NCBI RefSeq assembly: GCF_000170795.1
Contig: NZ_ABCM01000005.1
Location: forward strand, 1-64,000
Direction of reading: 5' to 3'
Length of the DNA: 64,000 nt
Source of the DNA: Pedobacter sp. BAL39
GTDB lineage: Bacteria > Bacteroidota > Bacteroidia > Sphingobacteriales > Sphingobacteriaceae
Of this stretch, positions 29,562-37,204 are shown piece by piece. The position numbers and the translations under genes are program-made. Position 1 is the first letter of the stretch. Each line of letters opens with the position of its first letter. A model generated the notes under the pieces. The model did not search any database and was not told the DNA's origin. It saw only the letters and a list, made by a program, of their open reading frames with translations.

Positions 29562-32072
29562 ATGGAGGAATTATCAACCTTGAGTGAAGTGAAAAGTTTA
29601 ATCCTGCTAAAAACAGGCATTCGAACCATCACTCCTGCTGATTGCAAACGCATTTCAATCGAGATTAGCAAGACACTGAATAAGAACGTTAGCGAAACTA
29701 CAATCAAAAGGTTATTTGGCTTTGCCGTAGTAAAACACAACTTCTCAAAATTCACACTGACCACCTTATCAGAGTATGTGAACAGGGAGGAGTCTGAGCG
29801 GTGGACGCTAGCCTCTGGTACTGGCGCACCTGAAGGTTCAACCAAGTGGGATGACATCCGGGCTAATGCGAAACGCATCACCGAGTACACTTTGAAAAGC
29901 GTCCGCAACAGGTCTGGCATACCCTACGAAATGACCATCAGCCGAAAATTTGCTGAACATGATCTGAACGATTTTTTTAAGAGCAGCTTCAGCTTTACCT
30001 GCTTCATCTCGCAACCTGGATATGGAAAGACCATCCTCATGAGCCACCTGGTAGAAAAGTTCTTTACGACTAAAGATGCTACCTACCAGGATTCGAGCGC
30101 CCTTTTTCTAACAGTGAACAACTTTTATAATCAGGAACAGCAGTCCATGACCTTTGAGGAGCAGATGAAAGTGCAGCTCAAAATGAATCATAAAGAAAGT
30201 CTCCTGGAGTATATTCAAAATAACTATGCGCTGACGGGCAGAAAGTTTGTGATCTTCCTGGATGGCTTTTCTGAGCTCATCATCAAAAAAGATATGAAAA
30301 AGCAGTTGTTTGAAAGTATCACTAATTTCATCTGCGCTATAGAAAACATCGACTGTATCAAGCTGGTGATGAGCATGCGCTCTACCACATGGATGCGCTT
30401 CTTCGACTGCATCAGACATTCGGCCTTCCTCAAATCAAAATGGTTCCCCGGCAACTACTTCAGCCAGTCGGACGTGAGCAATGTCCCTCCCCTCACCGGA
30501 AAGGAAGTAGACATGATCATTTCCAAGGTTAACCCAAATGAGTTCAATGAACTCAGCACCAAACTAAAGTCTCAACTTAAATTTCCGCTATACATACAAC
30601 TCTACTATCAACTTAAAGAAGAAGATCCCTACTTCATCAATGCCACAAGCATTACCTTTCACGAGCTCATTTCAAGGTTCATTCAGGAAAAGATCTACCG
30701 GTCAAACTACTACACGGAAAAAATCCTCTTCCTGAAAAAGGTAATTCAACTTACTGATTACGGAAAGAAAGAAGATACCGTTCCTAAGAACCTGTTGATT
30801 GCGGAGCTTTCCGCCTTTAAGAATGCTTATATGGAACTGCTTTCGGAAGGCATCCTCATGGAAGAAAAAAGCCAGGATGACTATCAGCCTAAAGAATATG
30901 TCCGGTTCATCTATCCACACATCTTCGAATATTTCCTGTTCATTGAACTGCTCGAAAAATTCCATTTGCAGGTAGACTGGCACTTCTTCCAGCACATCCA
31001 GCAGACGTATGAAAATAACAATACCCGCTTTCACCTCCTGCAATGGATTATACGTTTTATCATCAAGATTGGCGACTTTAAATCGCTGAACCATGTGTTC
31101 GAACTTCAGCTTGACTATTTTGAGCGCAACTACCTCATGCTGTTTATCGCTGAAAACCTGCGCTTCAGGACCCGGGGAAATCCAGACACCCTTAAACTGC
31201 TGACCGCACAGAATCTGCATGAGACTTTAACGCGTCAGCTGATTAATTTTGACTTCGTAGACTCCTGTTATAAAGATGCTGTTGCCGTATTGGCTGAGAT
31301 TACTGAAGGTGACGAATATAAGATCATCTATCAGTCTATCCTGACCGTCATTGACATCCTGAGCCTGAATGTTGAGCGAATTGCTGAACGACTCGAGATC
31401 ATCCAGGGAATAAGTGCTGATGACTGGCCCGTGAAACCTTATGATGTTGCAATACTGATCTACAATAAGCTGACCGACCGGGTGCAATCTCATGAACTGC
31501 TTACCTCCATCAGAAATTCTGATTTTTCATTTCTCGACAACAACGGCCCCATTGATACAAAAAAAGGCATCTCTTACCTGATGATCCTACTATTGAATAT
31601 TTTTTACGGCGATGACAGGGGATCGATATTGATCATCGATAAGATCGCCAGGCAGCAACCAGGGTTGTTTTATACCCGCTGTGCATTTACAATTTTTATT
31701 TGTAATATCCTGGCACTTTCGCGCTCTAAGGCCATGCCTGGAAAGAAAACGGATCAGATGGAAAGAATCCTGGTACAGATGCACCGCGACAAACAACGAT
31801 ATAAACTTACAGAGTATTCGGCCTCCATCCTGAAACTCATGCAAGCCAATCAATTGAGACTCCGCGGAGAATTTCTGCTGGCTTATGAATACGCAAACGA
31901 TTGCATTCAGATCTTCAAGAGGAATGACCTTAACCTGAACTGTCTCTGGGCATACGACATCATCATCGCGATTTTTAAAGACCTCAGGGACCAGGGCAAA
32001 GTAAATGAATATAAGTATGAAAAGATTTGTTTTATGGAAGACCGCGACATTCCACAGAAAGGATTGATGTAG
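29562..32072 (+). CDS. HTH-NACHT-like STAND NTPase
   Basis: Cytoplasmic 836-residue protein. Residues about 1-75 match a Bacteroidota N-terminal domain that often precedes signalling or effector modules; its core here (ISKTLNKNVSETTIKRLFGF) looks helix-turn-helix-like. A P-loop NTPase of NACHT type follows: Walker A QPGYGKT at 151-157, Walker B KFVIFLDGF near 228, and an MRSTTW segment near 268. After a winged-helix-like region (to about 460) the C-terminal half is alpha-helical, TPR- or HEAT-like, as in STAND sensors. It is divergent from the adhesin operon and ends in its own terminator. Either a transcription regulator of that operon or an immune-type sensor; sequence alone cannot decide. 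Confidence 0.72.
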   Translation: MEELSTLSEVKSLILLKTGIRTITPADCKRISIEISKTLNKNVSETTIKRLFGFAVVKHNFSKFTLTTLSEYVNREESERWTLASGTGAPEGSTKWDDIRANAKRITEYTLKSVRNRSGIPYEMTISRKFAEHDLNDFFKSSFSFTCFISQPGYGKTILMSHLVEKFFTTKDATYQDSSALFLTVNNFYNQEQQSMTFEEQMKVQLKMNHKESLLEYIQNNYALTGRKFVIFLDGFSELIIKKDMKKQLFESITNFICAIENIDCIKLVMSMRSTTWMRFFDCIRHSAFLKSKWFPGNYFSQSDVSNVPPLTGKEVDMIISKVNPNEFNELSTKLKSQLKFPLYIQLYYQLKEEDPYFINATSITFHELISRFIQEKIYRSNYYTEKILFLKKVIQLTDYGKKEDTVPKNLLIAELSAFKNAYMELLSEGILMEEKSQDDYQPKEYVRFIYPHIFEYFLFIELLEKFHLQVDWHFFQHIQQTYENNNTRFHLLQWIIRFIIKIGDFKSLNHVFELQLDYFERNYLMLFIAENLRFRTRGNPDTLKLLTAQNLHETLTRQLINFDFVDSCYKDAVAVLAEITEGDEYKIIYQSILTVIDILSLNVERIAERLEIIQGISADDWPVKPYDVAILIYNKLTDRVQSHELLTSIRNSDFSFLDNNGPIDTKKGISYLMILLLNIFYGDDRGSILIIDKIARQQPGLFYTRCAFTIFICNILALSRSKAMPGKKTDQMERILVQMHRDKQRYKLTEYSASILKLMQANQLRLRGEFLLAYEYANDCIQIFKRNDLNLNCLWAYDIIIAIFKDLRDQGKVNEYKYEKICFMEDRDIPQKGLM

Positions 32073-32081
32073 ACCTGATAT

Positions 32082-32128
32082 AAAAAGTACAGCGCCATCT
32101 GTCGTGGACAAATGGCGCTGTACTTTTT
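32082..32128. terminator. bidirectional terminator between NTPase and subtilase genes
   Basis: Perfect 17-bp arms (32082-32098 and 32112-32128) with a 13-nt loop; A and T runs at the arm ends give a T tract on both strands. It serves the convergent genes ending at 32072 and 32149. Confidence 0.9.
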
Positions 32129-32148
32129 TTTTAAAAGAGACGAGCTGT

Positions 32149-33747
32149 TTATTTTTTATATTCAGCAGCAAGCTTCAATGCATTGTAAGCATTTACAATA
32201 CCGCCCGAAACGCATAGGTCAGCAAAAGGAATATTTTTCACATTGCCATCAGCCTGTTCAACGCTGATCACCTGATCCACCTTTACCACAGACTTCATGA
32301 TGATGTCTTTCACCTCTACAGCAGTCAGTTTAGGATAATAAGAACGGATCAAGGCCGCAAGACCTGCTACTACAGGTGCCGCCATGCTGGTACCATTCAA
32401 CTTGCGGTATTGGGATCCCGGAATAGTAGAGTTGATGTTTACTCCAGGAGCAAATACATCTACCGTAGTTTTTCCATAGTTAGAGAAATCCGCTTTAAGA
32501 GAATTGTCTTTTTTCCATCCGGAAGCACCTACTGTAATCCATGAAGATGCCAGTTGTCCATCAAGGTATTTTGCTTCAGGGAAGTTTGGCTCTACCTCCA
32601 GGTCTTTATTATCATTTCCGGCGGCATGAATCAATAAAACATCTTTTGACACCGCGTATTTCACGGCTTCATCAACAATGGCTTTATCCCAGGAGAAACC
32701 TTTACCAAAGCTCATGTTCAGCACTTTTGCACCGTTGTCTACCGCATAACGGATGGAGTTGGCCACATCTTTATCACGTTCATCACCATTCGGTGTACAA
32801 CGTACGCCCATAATGGCCACATTGTCGGCCACACCCATGATCCCTAAATCATTTGTTCTCACTGCAGCAATGATACCTGCAACGTGTGAACCGTGCATCG
32901 CATCCGGACCTGCTACGTCGTTGTTACCATAAAAACGTTCTTTGCTGTTATTAGGATCATCCCCGACAATTGATCTTGGGTCATAATCAACATTCAGGTT
33001 ATAATCCAGTTGAGATTTGAAATGTTCATAACCAGGTAAAATCTGTGCATTGTAAAATTCCTCGAAGGTAGCATTGCTCAATTGTGCTACCATGATACGT
33101 TGCACGTTGCGCTCCATGTCATCAGCAGGTGTAAGATTTTTGAAATCCTGAGCGGTAGGGTTTTCTTTACCCATTTTTTTCACAACAGCATCTATTGCCA
33201 GTTTAATACCTTCAAAATTTGCAAGGCCTTGTTTTGCCTCATCAAGTTCTTTCTGAAGCTCTTCTTTATTAGATTGATAAGCTTTGAAGTCAGTCAGTTC
33301 TTCTGGTTTAACAGTGCTCTCAGTTGCATTTGCAAATCTTGCATTGTCTCTGCGCACTAAACGGGTAAGTTCCAATGTCTCATTGTTGATAGATCCCTTA
33401 GCTGATCCCAGGAAGTTCCAGCCATTGACATCGTCTATGTATCCGTTTTTATCGTCATCCTTACCGTTGCCTGCTTTTTCTTTTTTATTGATCCAAAGGA
33501 TCGCTTTAAGGTCTTCATGGTTGATGTCTACTCCACCATCTAAAACACCAACAATGACAGATTTAGATTTTTTTCCTTTTAACAGTTCGTTATAAGCCTT
33601 TTCTGTACTGATTCCGAAAGTTGTATCCGCAGTAAGATCTAGATTTTGCCAGTTTGGTTTTTGGGCAACCGACACAAACGGTACTGCCGCCAATAAAGAC
33701 AGACCTACCAATCCACGGTAGAAAAAATTCATTTTTAGTTGATTCAT
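32149..33747 (-). CDS. S8 family serine peptidase (subtilase)
   Basis: Exported subtilisin-like protease. The signal peptide ends at VSVAQ. The catalytic triad is visible as Asp in VIVGVLDGGVD (about residue 70), His in HGSHVAG (about 284) and Ser in NGTSMAAPVVAG (about 455). The roughly 200 residues between Asp and His are much longer than in subtilisin and contain a charged helical insertion (VKPEELTDFKAYQSNKEELQ), a form common in Bacteroidota subtilases. No C-terminal sorting domain is visible, so it is probably periplasmic. Starts at 33747 or 33732 are both possible ATGs. Monocistronic. Confidence 0.93.
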   Translation of the reverse strand: MNQLKMNFFYRGLVGLSLLAAVPFVSVAQKPNWQNLDLTADTTFGISTEKAYNELLKGKKSKSVIVGVLDGGVDINHEDLKAILWINKKEKAGNGKDDDKNGYIDDVNGWNFLGSAKGSINNETLELTRLVRRDNARFANATESTVKPEELTDFKAYQSNKEELQKELDEAKQGLANFEGIKLAIDAVVKKMGKENPTAQDFKNLTPADDMERNVQRIMVAQLSNATFEEFYNAQILPGYEHFKSQLDYNLNVDYDPRSIVGDDPNNSKERFYGNNDVAGPDAMHGSHVAGIIAAVRTNDLGIMGVADNVAIMGVRCTPNGDERDKDVANSIRYAVDNGAKVLNMSFGKGFSWDKAIVDEAVKYAVSKDVLLIHAAGNDNKDLEVEPNFPEAKYLDGQLASSWITVGASGWKKDNSLKADFSNYGKTTVDVFAPGVNINSTIPGSQYRKLNGTSMAAPVVAGLAALIRSYYPKLTAVEVKDIIMKSVVKVDQVISVEQADGNVKNIPFADLCVSGGIVNAYNALKLAAEYKK

Positions 33748-33763
33748 ATTTTTAAATTTTGTG

Positions 33764-33771
33764 CAAAGCTA
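33764..33771 (-). promoter_or_regulatory. candidate -7 element for the subtilase gene
   Basis: On the minus strand TAGCTTTG matches TAnnTTTG and lies 16 bp upstream of the ATG at 33747. No TTTG -33 box was found at 19-21 bp. Confidence 0.45.
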
Positions 33772-33838
33772 AGCAATAATACGTTCATGATGATAAATCA
33801 AATATGCGACGATCACCAATTTCATTCCCATCTAAACG

Positions 33839-33867
33839 AAGAAAGCCGGGTAAGATTACCCGGCTTC
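33839..33867 (-). terminator. hairpin terminator after cobA
   Basis: Inverted repeat pairing AGCCGGGTAA with TTACCCGGCT, with a very short loop, about 35 bp past the methyltransferase stop. On the minus strand it is followed by a moderately T-rich run, so termination is likely but not ideal. Confidence 0.65.
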
Positions 33868-33901
33868 AAATATTGACTTAATTAATATTGCGTTTTACAG
33901 A

Positions 33902-34693
33902 CTATTGCATTGCAAGCACTTCGTAAAAATCTCTGATTCTGTCAAATGATGGATGTAATGAAACTACATCACCAAAAACAAGCAATGCTGGTGTAGAGAT
34001 GCCATAGTCTTCAACCACTTCAGCAATGGTATCCACAACGGCAATCCTCATCTGCTCGTTTATAGAAGATCCATTTTCAATTACCGCCACAGGAAGTTTG
34101 TGTTTTCCTTCATTCTGGAAAATGGCAGCGATTTCACGAATACGGTCAATCCCCATAAGTACCACTACTGTTGCTTTTGACTTTGCCGCAACACAGAGAT
34201 CAGGTGAAATCTCACCAGCATCGTTGATACCACTCAACACCCAGAAGCTTTCGCTCAGGTTTCTGTAAGTCATGGGTATCCTATGAAGTCCCGGTACACC
34301 GAGGGCGCTGGAAATCCCAGGAATAATCTCTGTTACAATGCTATAGGACTCTGCGAAATCTACCTCCTCAAATCCTTTCGCAAAGACGAATGGATCACCA
34401 CTCTTGAGCCGCACGACGTGGCCAAAGTTCAGGGCGTAATCAATCATGAGTTTATTTACCGCATCCTGCGAAAATGACTCATCGTCCGCTTTGTCACCAA
34501 CAAATATTTTAATGGCCTTCTCTGGGGCATGATTTAACAATGCTTCATTTACCTGCGCATCATAAATGACTACGTCAGCACAATTGATCGCCTTAACACC
34601 TTTTAGGCTGATCAGCTCCGGATCTCCCGGACCAGCACCAACCAACGTAATTTTCGGTTCTCTAACACTGTTTTCTATCTTACTCAAAATCAT
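33902..34693 (-). CDS. cobA: uroporphyrinogen-III C-methyltransferase
   Basis: SAM-dependent methyltransferase making precorrin-2 from uroporphyrinogen III, the first step towards siroheme and corrinoids. The family signature GAGPGDPEL is at residues 19-27, the GDPFVFAKGFEE loop near 99-110, a PGISSALGVPG segment near 124-134, and an LMGIDRI segment near 179. The length of 263 is normal for a single-domain CobA. It lies downstream of an Rrf2 regulator on the same strand (92 bp gap) but without sulfate- or nitrite-reduction genes nearby; siroheme for those pathways is the likely product. Confidence 0.9.
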   Translation of the reverse strand: MILSKIENSVREPKITLVGAGPGDPELISLKGVKAINCADVVIYDAQVNEALLNHAPEKAIKIFVGDKADDESFSQDAVNKLMIDYALNFGHVVRLKSGDPFVFAKGFEEVDFAESYSIVTEIIPGISSALGVPGLHRIPMTYRNLSESFWVLSGINDAGEISPDLCVAAKSKATVVVLMGIDRIREIAAIFQNEGKHKLPVAVIENGSSINEQMRIAVVDTIAEVVEDYGISTPALLVFGDVVSLHPSFDRIRDFYEVLAMQ

Positions 34694-34735
34694 AGCCTTA
34701 AATTTTAAAAGGTATTACATACTTGTTTACAGAAA

Positions 34736-34743
34736 CAAATATA
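34736..34743 (-). promoter_or_regulatory. candidate -7 element for cobA
   Basis: TATATTTG on the minus strand is a full match to TAnnTTTG, 42 bp upstream of the cobA start. It suggests cobA has a promoter separate from the Rrf2 gene. No clear -33 TTTG. Confidence 0.45.
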
Positions 34744-34785
34744 CAAAAGACTATAGACTTAGTAGACTTTATTTGAAATTATTTT

Positions 34786-35223
34786 TTATTCTACCAGAAG
34801 ATCATCTGTTTCCCGACCAATAACATCGGCGATAGAAGTCTGTGCCAAGACCTTGAGGGTCGCATTTCTGACATCAATGAAGGTTTTTCTGATCCCACAG
34901 GTAACCTCATCATGACACTCATCACACTTTCTATAAAATTTAAGACTGGCACAGGGTACCATGGCGATCGGACCATCAGTAATGCGGAGGATGTCTGCAA
35001 GGAAAATATCTGCAGCATCTTTATTCAGTGAATATCCACCTCCGGCCCCCTTTTTACTGTACAGGTATCCTGCATTGCGCATATCCAGGAGGATCTGCTC
35101 TAAGAATTTTCTGGGAATCATTTCCTGCTCAGCGAGTTTCACAATTTGCATAGGTGGATTTCCAACATTTTTACCGAGCGCAACAAGTGCTTTTATTGCG
35201 TATTTAGTTTTCTTAGATAACAT
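34786..35223 (-). CDS. Rrf2 family transcriptional regulator with four cysteines
   Basis: Winged-helix DNA-binding regulator of the Rrf2 family (relatives IscR, NsrR, CymR). The N-terminal HTH begins MLSKKTKYAIKALVALG, with recognition-helix region IPRKFLEQILLDMRNAG and wing KKGAGGGYSL. Cysteines 91, 100, 103 and 109 (C-x8-C-x2-C-x5-C) sit where Rrf2 proteins bind an iron-sulfur cluster, so redox or iron-sulfur sensing is likely. Bacteroidota Rrf2 genes of this type often sit beside sulfate-assimilation genes; here the neighbour is cobA. Confidence 0.9.
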   Translation of the reverse strand: MLSKKTKYAIKALVALGKNVGNPPMQIVKLAEQEMIPRKFLEQILLDMRNAGYLYSKKGAGGGYSLNKDAADIFLADILRITDGPIAMVPCASLKFYRKCDECHDEVTCGIRKTFIDVRNATLKVLAQTSIADVIGRETDDLLVE

Positions 35224-35227
35224 AGAT

Positions 35228-35235
35228 CAAAGTTA
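35228..35235 (-). promoter_or_regulatory. candidate -7 element overlapping the rrf2 start region
   Basis: On the minus strand TAACTTTG matches TAnnTTTG and ends only 4 bp before the ATG at 35223, so a transcript from it would be nearly leaderless. Such placement would also suit autorepression. Confidence 0.35.
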
Positions 35236-35474
35236 AGAAAAATCCATTAATTTACTTCAATACACCAATTTGAAGAGCCATTAGGGCAACTTCAGCTAAA
35301 GCACTGAAATTATGCCGCAATAGGCTTCAATATGTGGAACTTCTCTACAGTTCCTGCCTGCAGGTTTACCAGATATCACAGTTTAATCGCTATTAACGGT
35401 CCTTCTTTGATCTTGGCATTATTATCTCCCAATCTGATGTAATACAGAGCAAATGTTAAATTAAACATATTACT

Positions 35475-35786
35475 ATGAAAAAGATCATTTTATCAGCCGC
35501 TTTTTTGGCTTTCGCAGCGATGACGTCTGTTAAGGCAAATGCCACAACAGGTCAGTCCACAGTAATGGTTCAGCAGGATAGTGTTACAAAAACCCCGGTG
35601 GAGCTAAAAGATTTGCCAGACGCAGTGAAAACTACACTTGCTTCGGATACTTATAAAGAGTGGACAGCAACGGCGGCATTTCTGGTGGTTAAAGCCGACA
35701 AATCTGAATATTATCAGGTAGATGTTAAAAAACTGGAAGAAACCGCTTCTTTAAAATTAACAAAAGAGGGTGCTGTTATTCAATAA
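35475..35786 (+). CDS. small exported PepSY-like protein
   Basis: 103 residues with a clear signal peptide (MKKIILSAAFLAFAAMTSVKANA). The mature part (VELKDLPDAVKTTL, TAAFLVV, YYQVDVKK) has the alpha-beta layout of PepSY-like putative beta-lactamase-inhibitor-type domains frequent in Bacteroidota periplasmic proteins. Function unknown. It ends in a perfect hairpin terminator, separating it from the response-regulator gene. Confidence 0.82.
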   Translation: MKKIILSAAFLAFAAMTSVKANATTGQSTVMVQQDSVTKTPVELKDLPDAVKTTLASDTYKEWTATAAFLVVKADKSEYYQVDVKKLEETASLKLTKEGAVIQ

Positions 35787-35816
35787 TTACCAGTAATTAA
35801 CAAATAATATACTTTA

Positions 35817-35843
35817 CAAAAGCCGGAGTTCCTCCGGCTTTTG
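35817..35843 (+). terminator. rho-independent terminator after the PepSY-like gene
   Basis: Perfect 12-bp stem CAAAAGCCGGAG / CTCCGGCTTTTG with a 3-nt loop, followed by a T run. The T run also contains the next promoter's -7 element. Confidence 0.88.
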
Positions 35844-35851
35844 TATTTTTG
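35844..35851 (+). promoter_or_regulatory. candidate -7 element for the sigma-54 response regulator
   Basis: TATTTTTG matches TAnnTTTG, 25 bp before the ATG at 35876, directly after the preceding terminator stem. The upstream -33 region would overlap the hairpin. Confidence 0.4.
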
Positions 35852-35875
35852 CTGTAATCACCAGAGAGATTTTTT

Positions 35876-37204
35876 ATGGCAAAGATACTGATTATTGAAG
35901 ACGACCTTACCTTTTCACAGCTGCTGACCAGCTTTCTTAGCAAATATGGGCACGCTCCCGAATCAGCAAATGAGGTCAGAAAAAGTCTGAAACGCATTGA
36001 ACAGGAAACATTTGACCTTTTTCTGGTAGATTATAGGCTTCCCGACGGGACAGGCTTAGACGTACTTTCCTATCTTAGGGAAAAAAGCCTTACACAGCCC
36101 CTCATCATCATGACCAGCTTCAACGATGTCAGGACTGCCGTAAAATCTATCCAGCTTGGTGCCTTTGATTACATCACCAAACCCGTGAACCCCGATGAAC
36201 TGCTCATGATCATCAACAATGCTTTGGGGAAAAAAGACGAGGTCAAAAAAGAGGAGACCATAACAAATGATGATGCTATAAAAGGGAAAAGTAGTATTGC
36301 AGATAAGCTTTATGAGCACATTAACCTGGTTGCCCCTACAGATATGTCTGTGATCATTCAGGGCGAAAGCGGCACTGGTAAAGAGTATGCTGCGAGAACG
36401 CTTCACGCGCAAAGTAAAAGAAAAGACAAACCTTTTGTGGCGATCGACTGCGGCGCATTATCTAAAGATCTTGCAGCGAGTGAACTTTTCGGACATGTAA
36501 AAGGGGCTTTTACAGGTGCGTCGGGAGATAAAAAAGGACAATTCGAAGTAGCAGATGGCGGCACCTTGTTTTTAGATGAAGTGGGCAACCTCAGCTACGA
36601 AGTACAAGTGAAAATGTTGCGGGCACTACAGGAAAGGGTCATACAACCCCTGGGAAGTACAAAAAACATTAAAGTTGATGTCAGAATCATCACTGCAACG
36701 AATGATGACCTGAAGTCCAGTGTGGCCAATGGTGCATTCAGGGAAGACCTTTACCATCGTATAAACGAATTCAAGATCCAGTTGCCAGCCTTAAGAGATC
36801 GTGGCAACGACATTGACCTTTTCATTAACCACTTTATTAAACTCTCCAACGCAGAGTTGCATCGAAACGTAAAAAACCTGTCCGACGCCGCCAAACAATT
36901 GTTGCTGCAATACGATTGGCCCGGAAACCTTCGAGAACTTAAAAATGTGATCAAACGGATGGTATTGCTCACTCCGGGAGAAACGGCTGAAGTCGATTCC
37001 CTGCCGGAAGAAATGATCATCTCGATCAATCAGGCACCAAAACCTATTGGAACAGACCTTAAAGCCATCAATGAGACGAATGAGCGCATGCTGATCATAG
37101 AGACACTGGTAAAGGTGAAATACAATAAATCAAAAGCCGCAAAGCTGCTCAACATTGACCGTAAAACATTATATAGTAAGATGGAGCGTTATGAAATAGA
37201 GTAA
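35876..37204 (+). CDS. sigma-54-dependent response regulator (NtrC family)
   Basis: Cytoplasmic activator of sigma-54 promoters. Receiver domain (about 1-120) with acidic pair EDD near 8-10 and phospho-acceptor Asp in LVDYRLPDG near 52. AAA+ domain with Walker A GESGTGKE near 164, the sigma-54-contacting GAFTGA loop near 211, and Walker B FLDEVGNL near 234. C-terminal Fis-type HTH ([20 protein letters not shown]). The length of 442 is standard. It is convergent with a hybrid histidine kinase and their 3' ends overlap by 16 bp, so they are probable partners. Confidence 0.94.
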   Translation: MAKILIIEDDLTFSQLLTSFLSKYGHAPESANEVRKSLKRIEQETFDLFLVDYRLPDGTGLDVLSYLREKSLTQPLIIMTSFNDVRTAVKSIQLGAFDYITKPVNPDELLMIINNALGKKDEVKKEETITNDDAIKGKSSIADKLYEHINLVAPTDMSVIIQGESGTGKEYAARTLHAQSKRKDKPFVAIDCGALSKDLAASELFGHVKGAFTGASGDKKGQFEVADGGTLFLDEVGNLSYEVQVKMLRALQERVIQPLGSTKNIKVDVRIITATNDDLKSSVANGAFREDLYHRINEFKIQLPALRDRGNDIDLFINHFIKLSNAELHRNVKNLSDAAKQLLLQYDWPGNLRELKNVIKRMVLLTPGETAEVDSLPEEMIISINQAPKPIGTDLKAINETNERMLIIETLVKVKYNKSKAAKLLNIDRKTLYSKMERYEIE

